The notes: generated from the sequence alone by a model not told the origin. DNA of 44,717 bases from JADKIH01 sp031427625 (GCA_031427625.1 JANPNV010000028.1:1-44717); one strand, 5' to 3'; numbered from the stretch's first letter, positions 25,849 to 35,966 are shown. Made by a program: numbers and translations.

Positions 25849-27036
25849 TTATAATGTATGGGGATAACGCTTGAAATGAATTTCCTTTACCTTTTCAGTT
25901 AATATTGTTCTTAACTCATCAATGTTAAAGCGTTTTGTAGCCGATACAAAAACACACGTACCTTCTAATCGTGCAATCCAGCTTTTCTTTAACTCTTCCA
26001 GAGATATATTTTGTTTTGTTGCCGGACTTAAATCATCTTCTTCTTTCTGAATATATTGGTATGAATCAATCTTATTGAAAATAAGAATTGTCGGTTTCTC
26101 GCCAGCTTTTATATCTCTTAGTGTTTCATTTACTACATTAATCTGGTCTTCAAATTGTGCGTGAGAAATATCTACTACATGCAGTAAGATGTCAGCTTCT
26201 CTTACTTCATCGAGCGTTGATTTAAAAGATTCGATAAGATCATGAGGAAGCTTTCGGATAAACCCAACCGTATCTGAAAGTAAAAATGGAATGTTTTCAT
26301 ATACAATCTTCCTTACCGTTGTGTCCAGCGTCGCGAATAATTTATCTTCCGCAAAAACATCGCTCTTGCTGAGCAGATTCATAATTGTTGACTTTCCGAC
26401 ATTTGTATAACCTACGAGTGCGACTCTGACTAGTTCCCCGCGTTGCTTTCTTTGTGTCAGACTTTGCTTATCGAAGTCTCTCAGTTTTTCTTTTAGTTTT
26501 GATAGTTTTTCTCTGATTACCCTTCTGTCAGTTTCAATTTCCGATTCACCCGGTCCTCTCATTCCTATCCCTCCACGTTGTTTTTCCAAATGCGTCCACA
26601 TTTTTGTTAGCCTTGGTAACAAATATTGATATTGTGCCAGCTCTACCTGTGCTCTGGACTGAGCCGTGCGAGCACGTTTCGCGAAAATGTCGAGGATGAG
26701 ATTATTTCTGTCAAGCACACGGCAAAGAGTCACTTTTTCGATATTTCGTACTTGAGATCCGCTTAGTTCATCATCAAAAATGGCAATATCAATTTTGTTT
26801 TCTTTTATATAGTCAGCAATCTGCTGAAGCTTGCCACTACCGATAAATGTACTTGAATCAGGATGATCAAGTCGCTGAGTAAATGTTTTCTTCGTAGATG
26901 CGCCGGCAGTCTCGGCGAGGAATGCTAGCTCTTCGAGATATTCCTTTACCATCTCCTCATTTTGATCTTTATGAATCAAACCGATAAGTACAGCGGTTTC
27001 CTGATTTTCTATATGAACGATTGATTTCTTCGACAC
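25849..27036 (-). CDS. hflX: GTPase HflX
   Basis: A 395-residue ribosome-associated GTPase that splits stalled 70S ribosomes. The N-terminal HflX domain carries the Gly-rich loop RGGIGMRGPGESEIETDRR (154-172); the G domain shows GYTNVGKST (209-217), DTVGFIRKLPHDLIESF (255 on) and NKID. Length is close to other members. The start is GTG 27036; no ATG fits upstream. Its last codons run into the shared terminator. The upstream gene (cytochrome c) is 92 bp away on the same strand, so cotranscription is possible. Confidence 0.95.
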   Translation of the reverse strand: MSKKSIVHIENQETAVLIGLIHKDQNEEMVKEYLEELAFLAETAGASTKKTFTQRLDHPDSSTFIGSGKLQQIADYIKENKIDIAIFDDELSGSQVRNIEKVTLCRVLDRNNLILDIFAKRARTAQSRAQVELAQYQYLLPRLTKMWTHLEKQRGGIGMRGPGESEIETDRRVIREKLSKLKEKLRDFDKQSLTQRKQRGELVRVALVGYTNVGKSTIMNLLSKSDVFAEDKLFATLDTTVRKIVYENIPFLLSDTVGFIRKLPHDLIESFKSTLDEVREADILLHVVDISHAQFEDQINVVNETLRDIKAGEKPTILIFNKIDSYQYIQKEEDDLSPATKQNISLEELKKSWIARLEGTCVFVSATKRFNIDELRTILTEKVKEIHFKRYPHTL

Positions 27037-27128
27037 AATTTCCTTTTTAAATTTTTAAAGCAGATTTTAATTTATCGTATATGCTGCCTTGTCGCCATAT
27101 AAAGATTTTATTCGCCAGATACTGATGA

Positions 27129-27782
27129 TTAATTAGCAGGCTGAGCTTGTATAGTGGTTCGCAAACTCATTACATATTTTGCAACTGCAGCAATATTTTC
27201 ATCGCTGATAATAATATTGTAAGAAGGCATTTTTGATTTACTTCCTTCGTGAACAATTTGTTTGATTTCGTCTTCCGTGATTCCCGAGATCGAGAGATTA
27301 GGAGCCAGACGATACATCTTTTTCCCATCGACGCCATGACAAAATGCGCAATTGCTTTGATAAACCACAGCACCTTCTGCAAGCGATGACTCACCGTGAA
27401 TATTTAACTGTACTTCTGCCGGAATGAAAGGTTTTGTCTTGCTTGCCTCAGCAAGTCCGTAAGCACCAATTATTAACAACAGAGAAAATAAGGCCATCCC
27501 TTTTTGTTGTTTTTTAAATCCAATAACTGCAAGCGGAATAGAAATAATGACAAAAACCAGTTTGATAATCTGAAGATATTTGATTCCGCCAATGATTATA
27601 TATAGCCAAATTCCAGTAGCCAGAAACGAAAAACTGATGATCATTTCAGGTACCTTGGTCGCTTTTGTATAGTTGGCCAATGCTTTTTTGTTTGCAAAAA
27701 GCAAAACAGTTTTAATCACATAGGTGATAAGGAAAAGTAGGGCAGAAATAGCATGAATCTTAATTAGGAGATTTGAGTCCAT
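27129..27782 (-). CDS. Membrane-anchored c-type cytochrome with SirB-like four-helix part
   Basis: About 217 residues. Four hydrophobic helices (about 8-30, 46-65, 70-88 and 96-112) form an N-terminal membrane part resembling SirB-like proteins. A mono-heme cytochrome c domain follows (about 134-215): CAFCH with C145, C148 and H149 as heme attachment and axial ligand, and M185 in KMPSY as the likely sixth ligand. It should pass electrons on the periplasmic side. ATG 27782 is preferred over TTG 27800, because the TTG lies inside the predicted promoter. No oxidase or dehydrogenase gene is nearby, so the partner is unknown. Confidence 0.85.
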   Translation of the reverse strand: MDSNLLIKIHAISALLFLITYVIKTVLLFANKKALANYTKATKVPEMIISFSFLATGIWLYIIIGGIKYLQIIKLVFVIISIPLAVIGFKKQQKGMALFSLLLIIGAYGLAEASKTKPFIPAEVQLNIHGESSLAEGAVVYQSNCAFCHGVDGKKMYRLAPNLSISGITEDEIKQIVHEGSKSKMPSYNIIISDENIAAVAKYVMSLRTTIQAQPAN

Positions 27783-27797
27783 ATTTGTTATTTTTTC

Positions 27798-27827
27798 CAA
27801 AAGTAACTAAATTGAATATCATCTCAA
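27798..27827 (-). promoter_or_regulatory. Promoter of the cytochrome c gene
   Basis: On the minus strand TTG (27827-27825), 19 nt, then TACTTTTG (27805-27798), an exact TAnnTTTG. The predicted transcript start, about 27791, gives a leader of roughly 9 nt before ATG 27782. Confidence 0.6.
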
Positions 27828-27900
27828 TTTTCATAGCTAACAAATCATTAACAAAAGGTTTATCCCAAATTCTATACTTTAGCCACATTCTCCATACATT

Positions 27901-30900
27901 ATGAAAAAACTATACACAGCCGTTTTCCTGCTAATTGCATGTTATACGAAAGCTCAGGTAACGTTCCCTGTAAATGGAACGACCGATCCGAAGCATATTA
28001 CCTATGCAATTATTCATGCAACGATTTTTACTGATTACAAGACGAGTATTAGTGATGCTACACTTCTTATCAGAGATGGATTAATTGTTAGTGTGGGTAA
28101 TCAAATACCTATTCCCGTTGATGCAGTTGTTTATGATGTGAATGGGAAAAACATTTATCCTTCGCTAATAGATATTTTCTCTGATTATGGAATGCCAGAG
28201 ATAAAAAAGCCAACACCCGATAATTCTCCACAATTGCTGTCTTCAACCAAAGGAGCATATAACTGGAATCAGGCTGTTCGAGCAGAATATGACGCTTATA
28301 GAAATTTCAATGCAGATCCAAAAAAAGCGGAGGAGTTAAGAAAGCTTGGCTTCGGAACGGTTATGAGTGTCTATCGGGATGGAATAGTGCGGGGAACATC
28401 TGTCGTATCATTTCTTGGAAACGGCAGAGAGAATGATCTTATACTAAGAGATCGTTCCGCAGCAAATTTTTCTTTTAGTCCAGGAACTTCAACACAAGAC
28501 TATCCTTCTTCTTTGATGGGAGCAATTGCTCTTATCCGACAAACTTATTATGATGCTGAATGGTATAAAAATAGTGGAAGTGCCAAGGAGTTTAACATCA
28601 CACTCGATGCTTTTAATTCATTGCAAACGCTGCCTGTTATTTTCGAAACATCCGACAAGCAGGAAGAATTACGCGCAGCAAAAATTGGCGATGAATTTGG
28701 AAAGAAATATATTATTAAAGGTGCCGGTAATGAATATGAAAGACTTGATGAAATAAAAAATACCGGCAACGCATTTATTGTTTCTCTTAATTTTCCAGAA
28801 GCATACGACTTGAGTGATCCTTACGATGCCATTAATGTTTCATTGCGACAGATGAAGGAATGGGAACTTGCACCGGTGAATGCCGGCATGATGGCAACAA
28901 GACAAATTGAATTTGCATTGACGGCTGCAGATCTAAAGAACAAGAGTGACTTTTGGAAAAACATCAGGAAGGCAATTGACAATGGGCTAAGTCGCGAAGA
29001 CGCATTGAAAGCTCTTACCTATACTCCTGCAAAGCTTTTAAAAATCGATAGTCAGGTCGGCGAGATTCGAATTGGGATGGTTGCCAATTTTATTATCACA
29101 TCTAAATCATTATTCGACAAAGACAATGCAATTCTGGAAAACTGGGTGAAAGGAATTCCTTATCGTATTGTTGATCCGCATTCAAAAGATATCCGCGGAC
29201 ATTATTCGGTGCAGGTAAACAATTCTTCGCCGTTGCATCTTAAAATTGGCGGCGATCTGTTGTCGCCGGAAGCATTTATTTTTGAAGATACTGCTACTAC
29301 TAAAATCAGTTTCAGCAGACAGGATCAAACTATTATACTTCAATATGAACTAAAGTACAGTGCGGCAAAAGGCATTTTTCGTTTAACCGGTTTATGGAAT
29401 GATTCATTACGCTCCATGAATGGAAACGCCCTTCTTCCTTCGGGAGAATGGACTAAGTGGAATGCACGATACGATTCAGTCTACATTATCCCGCCGGTAA
29501 AAAAGGATTCTGCTAAACAGAATATAAACGGAGATATATTTTATCCGAATATGGCTTATGGCTGGAAGACGTTGCCTGTAGCTAAATCGTTTGTTGTACA
29601 TAATGCAACTGTCTGGACAAATGAAGCTGATGGAATTTTAAGTGGGACTGATGTTTATGTTGCCGACGGAAAAATTGTTTCAATTGGGAAAAATCTTACT
29701 GTACCTGCAGGCACAGAATCTATTGATGGCACAGGGAAACATCTTACGAGTGGAATTATCGACGAGCACTCACATATTGCAATTTCAGGAGATGTGAATG
29801 AAGCTACACAGGCTTCATCTGCAGAGGTACGCATCGGTGATGTGCTCGATGCTGATGACATCAATATTTACAGACAACTTGCAGGTGGAGTTACTACTTC
29901 TCATCTGCTTCATGGAAGTGCAAATCCGATTGGCGGACAAACTCAAATCATCAAACTGAGATGGGGCGTTGCTCAGGAGAAATTAAAATTTGCAGATGCT
30001 CCTCAATTTATAAAGTTCGCACTAGGGGAAAATGTAAAACAAAGTCACTGGGGTGATAAGCAGGTTATTCGTTTTCCGCAAACAAGAATGGGTGTAGAAC
30101 AGGTTTATGTCGATTTCTTTACACGTGCGAAAGAATATGATCAGCAAAGAAAAGATTATTCATCGATGGATGCAAAATCACGCATTGGGAAAATTCCTGT
30201 CAGACGACAACTTGAACTTGATGCTCTGAGCGAAATTCTAAACAAAAAAAGATTTATCACCTGCCACAGTTATGAGCAGAGCGAAATAAATATGCTGATG
30301 CATGTTGCTGACAGTTTCGGATTCAAAGTAAATACCTTTACACATATTCTTGAAGGTTATAAAGTTGCCGATAAAATGAAAGCCCATGGTGTTTCAGGGG
30401 CTTCTTCGTTTGCTGATTGGTGGGGTTATAAGTTTGAAGTGAACGAGGCCATTCCTTATAACGGCGCAATCATGCATAAGATGGGATTGAATGTTTCTTA
30501 TAATTCAGACGATGCAGAAATGGCACGTCGGCTTAATCAGGAAGCAGCGAAGGCTGTGAAGTACGGTGGCATTAGTGAAGAAGAGGCATGGAAATTCGTA
30601 ACACTGAATCCTGCTAAAATGCTTCACATCGACGATAAGACAGGAAGTATCCGGAAGGGAAAGGATGCTGACCTGGTTTTATGGAACGAGAATCCGTTAT
30701 CAATATATTCTCATCCACTTTTGACTTTTGTTGATGGAATAAAATATTTTGACACTGAGAAGGATTCTGAAATGAGAAAAGAAATCAGAATAGAAAAGGC
30801 CAGGCTTATGCAAAGAATGACTGAAGCAAAAAATAAAGGTGAGGCCACTAAGAAACCGGGAATGAATTTTCGTACAGAAAAACATTGTGATGGCGTGGAA

Positions 30901-30918
30901 GAAATCTTTATGAAATAA
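27901..30918 (+). CDS. Exported double-module amidohydrolase
   Basis: A 1005-residue protein with a signal peptide (MKKLYTAVFLLIACYTKAQ) and two amidohydrolase modules in tandem. The C-terminal module (about 560-980) keeps the metal site: DEHSH (about 621-625), His in TCHSYEQ (about 789), His in FTHILEG (about 814) and Asp in YNSDDAE (about 870). The N-terminal module keeps the fold motifs (ALKALTYTPAKLLKID, IRIGMVANFII) but has IFSDYG where HxH should be, so it looks catalytically dead. The substrate is unknown; relatives are periplasmic imidazolonepropionase- or dipeptidase-like. It is followed by a second amidohydrolase-like gene and a peptidase. Confidence 0.88.
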   Translation: MKKLYTAVFLLIACYTKAQVTFPVNGTTDPKHITYAIIHATIFTDYKTSISDATLLIRDGLIVSVGNQIPIPVDAVVYDVNGKNIYPSLIDIFSDYGMPEIKKPTPDNSPQLLSSTKGAYNWNQAVRAEYDAYRNFNADPKKAEELRKLGFGTVMSVYRDGIVRGTSVVSFLGNGRENDLILRDRSAANFSFSPGTSTQDYPSSLMGAIALIRQTYYDAEWYKNSGSAKEFNITLDAFNSLQTLPVIFETSDKQEELRAAKIGDEFGKKYIIKGAGNEYERLDEIKNTGNAFIVSLNFPEAYDLSDPYDAINVSLRQMKEWELAPVNAGMMATRQIEFALTAADLKNKSDFWKNIRKAIDNGLSREDALKALTYTPAKLLKIDSQVGEIRIGMVANFIITSKSLFDKDNAILENWVKGIPYRIVDPHSKDIRGHYSVQVNNSSPLHLKIGGDLLSPEAFIFEDTATTKISFSRQDQTIILQYELKYSAAKGIFRLTGLWNDSLRSMNGNALLPSGEWTKWNARYDSVYIIPPVKKDSAKQNINGDIFYPNMAYGWKTLPVAKSFVVHNATVWTNEADGILSGTDVYVADGKIVSIGKNLTVPAGTESIDGTGKHLTSGIIDEHSHIAISGDVNEATQASSAEVRIGDVLDADDINIYRQLAGGVTTSHLLHGSANPIGGQTQIIKLRWGVAQEKLKFADAPQFIKFALGENVKQSHWGDKQVIRFPQTRMGVEQVYVDFFTRAKEYDQQRKDYSSMDAKSRIGKIPVRRQLELDALSEILNKKRFITCHSYEQSEINMLMHVADSFGFKVNTFTHILEGYKVADKMKAHGVSGASSFADWWGYKFEVNEAIPYNGAIMHKMGLNVSYNSDDAEMARRLNQEAAKAVKYGGISEEEAWKFVTLNPAKMLHIDDKTGSIRKGKDADLVLWNENPLSIYSHPLLTFVDGIKYFDTEKDSEMRKEIRIEKARLMQRMTEAKNKGEATKKPGMNFRTEKHCDGVEEIFMK

Positions 30919-30948
30919 AAAATGTTTATTGAATATAAAAAATACTTT

Positions 30949-32235
30949 ATGAAGAAGTTTTTTACAATTATTTGTCTGGCAGTTTCTGTGAAATCTTTTT
31001 CTCAGAATCCGGCTCCGGCCGCTCCTGAAAAGGACGCGATTCTTATTATGAATGGAACTGCCCACATTGGAAATGGACAGGTTATTCAGAATTCAGTTAT
31101 AGGAATTAAGGATGGAAAATTAATCGTCGTTGGTGATGCTACACGGATAAAAATAAATAAAGGCGAGTATCCTGTTATTGTTGATGCCTTTGGGAAGCAT
31201 GTTTATCCGGGATTCATCGATTGTAATTCGACTCTGGGTTTAACAGAGATAGATCTTGTCAGATCTACTCGCGATTTTAATGAAGTCGGAGAATTAAATC
31301 CAAATGTCAGAAGCATTATTGCATATAATACCGATTCCAAGATTACACCAACGGTGAGGAGTAATGGTGTTTTACTTGCGCAAATTGTTCCTGATGGAAG
31401 AATTATAACCGGCCAGTCGTCAGTTGTTGAACTCGATGCATGGAACTGGGAAGATGCGGCTTATAAAACTGATGATGGAATCCATATTAACTGGCCACGA
31501 ATGTATATCGTTTTAAATGCAGAAGAAAAAGAAGATGCACAGCGACAAAAGATTCAGACGAATCTTAACGCGATTGAACAGTTATTAAGCGAGGCAAAGG
31601 CCTACAGCATGACTAAGAATCCGATCGAAAAAAATATTCGTTTTGAATCGATGAAAGGTTTGTTCGATGGCAGTAAGAAATTATATGTTCACTGCGATTA
31701 TGTAAAGGAAATCGTGAGTTCTGTAAATATGATAAAACAGTTTGGAGTAAAGATGGTTCTTGTCGGCGGATCAGATTCATATATGGTCACTGATTTGTTA
31801 AAGTCGGCTAATGTTGCTGTCATTCTCGGCAGAACGCACTCTCTTCCTGCGCGAGAAGATGATGATGTAGATCTCCCTTACAAACTTCCTTACATTTTAA
31901 AACAGGCTGGTATAACATATGCGATCAGTGTTGATGGATCCTGGCAAGTGAGAAATCTTATGTTTAATGCCGGCACATCTTCTGGTTACGGTTTGACCAA
32001 AGAAGAGGCTTTAACTTCTATCACAGAATCTCCTGCGAAAATTCTTGGAATCGATGACAGAGCGGGTACGCTTGAGACAGGAAAAGATGCTACACTGTTT
32101 ATCTCAGATGGCGATGCATTGGACATGCGTACAAACAATGTCAAGCATGCATTTATAAGAGGAAAAGAAATTAATCTTGATAACGTTCAAAAACAGTTGT
32201 ACAATAAGTATATGAGTAAGTACAAATTAAATTAG
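30949..32235 (+). CDS. Exported amidohydrolase-like protein, probably catalytically inactive
   Basis: About 428 residues. A signal peptide (MKKFFTIICLAVSVKSFSQ) precedes a single amidohydrolase module. The entry motif YPGFIDCNSTLG lacks the HxH metal ligands, and the late Asp position reads SVDGSWQ, so the usual metal centre cannot form as in active members. Fold-level motifs (EALTSITESPAKILGID, LETGKDATLFI) are intact. ATG 30949 is preferred; ATG 30922 directly after the previous stop would only lengthen the n-region. It lies just after the double-module amidohydrolase and may act as its non-catalytic partner. Confidence 0.82.
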   Translation: MKKFFTIICLAVSVKSFSQNPAPAAPEKDAILIMNGTAHIGNGQVIQNSVIGIKDGKLIVVGDATRIKINKGEYPVIVDAFGKHVYPGFIDCNSTLGLTEIDLVRSTRDFNEVGELNPNVRSIIAYNTDSKITPTVRSNGVLLAQIVPDGRIITGQSSVVELDAWNWEDAAYKTDDGIHINWPRMYIVLNAEEKEDAQRQKIQTNLNAIEQLLSEAKAYSMTKNPIEKNIRFESMKGLFDGSKKLYVHCDYVKEIVSSVNMIKQFGVKMVLVGGSDSYMVTDLLKSANVAVILGRTHSLPAREDDDVDLPYKLPYILKQAGITYAISVDGSWQVRNLMFNAGTSSGYGLTKEEALTSITESPAKILGIDDRAGTLETGKDATLFISDGDALDMRTNNVKHAFIRGKEINLDNVQKQLYNKYMSKYKLN

Positions 32236-32250
32236 TCAATTGAAAAAATA

Positions 32251-34287
32251 ATGAATATGATTAAAAGAATATTATTATTCTCCACTGCAGTTTTGCTTTT
32301 ATCCTTTACGCCCGACAATCAGAAAGATGAAAAATTTGATTACATCGCCGACCGTTTTGCTGATATTCAGGTTTTAAGATATAAGGTGGATGGATTTGAA
32401 AATCTTTCACTAAGACAAAAGAAGCTGGCTTATTATTTATATCAGGCAGGTCTATCGGGTCGGGATATTTTTTACGATCAGAAATACAAAAACTCAATTC
32501 TCATTCGTAAGTCACTTGAGGCAATTTTAAACTCTTATCCGGGAGTCAGAAAGGGTGTAGACTGGGATAAGTTCGAACTGTATTGTAAAAAGTTCTTTTT
32601 CGCAAATGGTAATCATCATCATTATTCTTCGGAGAAATTTACTCTAACATGTGAGATTGCTTATTTTAAATCACTTGTTGAGGGATGTGATGAAAAACTG
32701 CTTCCATTAAAAGACAGGAACAGAGCCGAATTAATAAATATGCTTGAGGGCTATTTGTATGATCCGTCTATTGATCCGAAAGTTGTAGATCTTTCTGCTA
32801 TCGACGTAATTAAGTCAAGCTGCAATAATTTTTATGAAAATGTTACGCAAAAAGAAGCAGAAGATTTTTACAGCGAAATGAAGAAAGCGCAACCGGATAA
32901 TAAATCACAAATTGGTTTCAATACAAAGCTTATTAAAGAGAATGGAAAAATAATTGAACGTGTCTGGAGATCGGGAGGAATGTATGGGCCGGCAATTGAT
33001 CAGATAATTTACTGGCTTAATAAAGCGACTGCGGTTGCCGAAAATGAGATGCAGAAAGAGACGCTGGAAAAACTCATTGATTTTTATAAGTCAGGGGACC
33101 CTGTCACGTTTGATAATTATAGTATTGAATGGGTGAAGGATACTGTTTCAGATGTTGATGTGGTAAATGGCTTTATAGAAGTATATCAGGATGCGCTTCA
33201 AAGGAAAGGTGCTTATGAATCAATTCTTTCGATGCGCGACATGGAAGCAACAAAGCGAATAGCTGCAATCTCACGAAATGCTCAATGGTTTGAAGACAAT
33301 TCTCCTATTATGAATGAACATAAGAAGAAGAATGTAAAAGGCATTTCTGCAAAAGTAATTACAATAATATCGGAAGTTGGCGACGCAGCACCTTCCACAC
33401 CTATTGGCATAAACCTTCCCAATAACGAATGGATTAGAGAGGATCATGGATCGAAATCAGTTTCATTAGGCAACATCATCGAGGCATATAACTATTACAA
33501 AGCGAAGAGTCCGATGATTGATGAATTCGGTTCCTCTGATGAAGTCAATGCTCGAGTGAGAAAATACGGCGCACTTGCAGGTGATTTACATACTGATATG
33601 CATGAGGTTATTGGACATGCATCAGGAAAAATAAATAATGGAGTAGGAACAGCCCAAGAAACACTAAAGAATTTTACGGGTGTTCTCGAAGAGGCGCGCG
33701 CCGATCTTGTTGCATTGTATTATATAATGGATCCTAAACTTGTTGAAATAGGTGTAATGCCTTCTCTGGAAACAGGTAGAGCACAGTATGACGGTTATAT
33801 CTTAAACGGATTGATGGGGCAGTTGCAACGGATTGAACCCGGAAAAAATCTGGAGGAAGCGCATATGCGTAACCGTCAACTGAATTCATCATGGGCCTAT
33901 GAACATGGGAAAAAGGATAATGTAATCGAAAAGGTAGTACGTGGTGGAAAGACGTATTTTGTGATAAATGATTATGTGAAGTTAAGAGGTCTATTCGGTC
34001 AGTTACTTCGCGAGATCCAGCGATTGAAGTCTGAAGGTGATTTTGCTGCGGGAAAAAATCTTGTAGAAACGTATGGCGTAATTGTAGATCAGCCCTTGTT
34101 AAAGGAAGTGCACAATCGTTTTGAGAAATTAAACATCGCTCCATATATGGGCTTCATTCAGCCGAAACTTGTTCCTGTTATGAAGGGAGAAGAAATTGAA
34201 GATGTTAAGATAAAATACCACAAAAATTTGCTTGACCAAATGCTTGACTACGGGAAAAACTACAGTTTTTTACCATACACTAATTAA
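32251..34287 (+). CDS. Dipeptidyl-peptidase III (peptidase family M49)
   Basis: A 678-residue zinc peptidase that removes dipeptides from the N-terminus of short peptides. The M49 hallmark HExxGH is present as HEVIGH (H451, E452, H456), and the downstream glutamate ligand motif is EEARADLVALYY (about 480-491). An N-terminal hydrophobic segment (MNMIKRILLFSTAVLLLSFT) indicates export to the periplasm, unlike the cytosolic eukaryotic enzyme. It follows the amidohydrolase pair by 15 bp, so the three form one operon, plausibly for peptide or modified amino-acid breakdown. A bidirectional terminator follows. Confidence 0.92.
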   Translation: MNMIKRILLFSTAVLLLSFTPDNQKDEKFDYIADRFADIQVLRYKVDGFENLSLRQKKLAYYLYQAGLSGRDIFYDQKYKNSILIRKSLEAILNSYPGVRKGVDWDKFELYCKKFFFANGNHHHYSSEKFTLTCEIAYFKSLVEGCDEKLLPLKDRNRAELINMLEGYLYDPSIDPKVVDLSAIDVIKSSCNNFYENVTQKEAEDFYSEMKKAQPDNKSQIGFNTKLIKENGKIIERVWRSGGMYGPAIDQIIYWLNKATAVAENEMQKETLEKLIDFYKSGDPVTFDNYSIEWVKDTVSDVDVVNGFIEVYQDALQRKGAYESILSMRDMEATKRIAAISRNAQWFEDNSPIMNEHKKKNVKGISAKVITIISEVGDAAPSTPIGINLPNNEWIREDHGSKSVSLGNIIEAYNYYKAKSPMIDEFGSSDEVNARVRKYGALAGDLHTDMHEVIGHASGKINNGVGTAQETLKNFTGVLEEARADLVALYYIMDPKLVEIGVMPSLETGRAQYDGYILNGLMGQLQRIEPGKNLEEAHMRNRQLNSSWAYEHGKKDNVIEKVVRGGKTYFVINDYVKLRGLFGQLLREIQRLKSEGDFAAGKNLVETYGVIVDQPLLKEVHNRFEKLNIAPYMGFIQPKLVPVMKGEEIEDVKIKYHKNLLDQMLDYGKNYSFLPYTN

Positions 34288-34299
34288 AAGCAGAACATT

Positions 34300-34338
34300 A
34301 AAAAAGCTTTATTGGATTAATTCCGATGAAGCTTTTTT
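34300..34338. terminator. Bidirectional Rho-independent terminator
   Basis: AAAAAAGCTT (34300-34309) pairs with AAGCTTTTTT (34329-34338). An inner stem forms from ATTGGA and TTCCGAT with one wobble. The T-tracts on both strands suit the convergent M49 peptidase and L,D-transpeptidase genes. Confidence 0.8.
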
Positions 34339-34354
34339 TGTTTTAAGCTAAATT

Positions 34355-35824
34355 TTATAATACTAAATCGATTTTATTAGAATCTTTCTGATTAAGATTT
34401 TCAATCATTTTTTTATCAAGTTCATAAATGTCATCATAAAAATGTATTCCTTTATTATCCACTTCACTGGTATAATACCGAATATGTATAGGAATGCGAT
34501 TAAATAGATTTACTCGTTTTCTTTCTTTATTCTTCAGATAGGTTTTTAATGAATCCGCATTAAAATTTATTACACAGCAATCAATAAATTTATTCGCCAG
34601 TTTGTTTGCTTCTTTAACCCGTATACATCCATGACTTAAGGAACGCTTTTCTTTGTTGAAGAGATTTCGGGCATTTGTATCGTGAAGATAAATATCGTAG
34701 GGGTTTGAAAAAATAAATTTTAATACACCTAACGTATTTTCGTCTCCGTCCCTTTGTCTTAGGATAAACGGAAAATATTTTTCGGAATATTTGTTCCAGT
34801 TTATTCCGGCAGGTTCAATTTTATTTCCGTAAGCATCCAGCAAATCCATATTGTGTTTTGTGAAATAGGAAGTATCTTTTTTTAATGTTGGTAATATTTC
34901 CTTAGTTGAAATGCTTAATGGAACCTGCCAATAGGGATAAACATAAAAATAACTAATTTTTGAGTCTAAGCGATTTGGAGTCTGAGTTGTAGGTTTACCG
35001 ACAATAATTCTTGAATGAACAGACAATGAATCGCATGAAAAATATTTAAGGCTATACGATGGGATATTAATATTAACATAATAGTCTTCATTATATTTTT
35101 TCTCCCAGCGCCATCGTTCGAGATTGACGATAATTTTTTCGAATTGGCCGGAATCCAATGTATCCGATAAATGATTTTTAAGCAATTGATATTGTTCGGC
35201 CGCAGGTTCAAAAGAATTAATCGTTTCCCGAATTCGATTTGTAGTTAGTGCCTGAATCAGAATTGAAACAATTGCCGTGTCAGAGCTATCGCCTTTCCAT
35301 TCGCGTGTCAATGAATCGGGATTTAGTCTTCCCTTATTAAGATCAGTTGCAATTCGGAAAAATGCGTCTGTCAGTAGAATATTCAACTCGCAAATTCTTG
35401 TAATATTAATTTTCTTTTTAACAGTATCATTAATAAGATTTATTTTTTGTTTCAGTTCACGAATTCCATAATCATCAGGCAGAAGTCCGTACATTGAAGC
35501 TGAATCAATGACCGATAAAAGTGAATTGGCAACGGGTAATAAAATGAAGTCCTTTGTCCACGATGGGTTAAAATTATTTTGTTTCATGAAGCGATAGATC
35601 CATGAGGAAGTTAACAAAGTATCTCCATCAATACTTAATACACTGTCGATTACATACTGCTTAAACTCAAATTTCAGAAGGCGACTTACTTGGACATCGA
35701 CAGGCTCTGTTATTTCAATAACTTTTTCCGGAAGCTTTTCATGTTTTCTTTGACAGGAGAAAAATGATGCTATGAAAAAAAACAGAAGAATGATATATAT
35801 TTTATCTCTTGATGATTTAATCAT
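34355..35824 (-). CDS. L,D-transpeptidase lipoprotein (YcbB-like)
   Basis: A 489-residue lipoprotein: lipobox FFSC (Cys at residue 24), a YcbB-type scaffold region (about 60-260), and a C-terminal YkuD catalytic domain with the active-site motif SHGCIRV (Cys near residue 400). It forms 3-3 peptidoglycan cross-links or attaches proteins to the wall from the periplasmic side. The HDTNARNLFNKEKRSLSHGC segment is typical of YcbB relatives. ATG 35824; the upstream 142 bp to mlaD is AT-rich without a clear promoter match. Confidence 0.9.
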   Translation of the reverse strand: MIKSSRDKIYIILLFFFIASFFSCQRKHEKLPEKVIEITEPVDVQVSRLLKFEFKQYVIDSVLSIDGDTLLTSSWIYRFMKQNNFNPSWTKDFILLPVANSLLSVIDSASMYGLLPDDYGIRELKQKINLINDTVKKKINITRICELNILLTDAFFRIATDLNKGRLNPDSLTREWKGDSSDTAIVSILIQALTTNRIRETINSFEPAAEQYQLLKNHLSDTLDSGQFEKIIVNLERWRWEKKYNEDYYVNINIPSYSLKYFSCDSLSVHSRIIVGKPTTQTPNRLDSKISYFYVYPYWQVPLSISTKEILPTLKKDTSYFTKHNMDLLDAYGNKIEPAGINWNKYSEKYFPFILRQRDGDENTLGVLKFIFSNPYDIYLHDTNARNLFNKEKRSLSHGCIRVKEANKLANKFIDCCVINFNADSLKTYLKNKERKRVNLFNRIPIHIRYYTSEVDNKGIHFYDDIYELDKKMIENLNQKDSNKIDLVL

Positions 35825-35966
35825 ATTTTCAAAAACTGGCGAGATAATATATTTATTTTAAAAATAATTATAAATAAATCTCCTTAATTGTTTATTTAAT
35901 TATTGGATAATTGATTTTTCTCTGAACAGTTTAAGTAAAGAAAGTGGAGCGCCTTTTTATGAAGTT

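Noticed and set aside
30700..31065. 121-codon minus-strand frame over the junction of the two amidohydrolase genes
   Set aside because: Antisense shadow; it covers the conserved C-terminus of one gene and the signal peptide of the next.
33734..34144. 136-codon minus-strand frame
   Set aside because: Antisense to the M49 peptidase, whose reading frame is intact and conserved in motif order.
35941..35966. Terminator for the mlaEFD operon
   Set aside because: Only a four-base GGAGCGCC stem is present, too short to support a terminator call.
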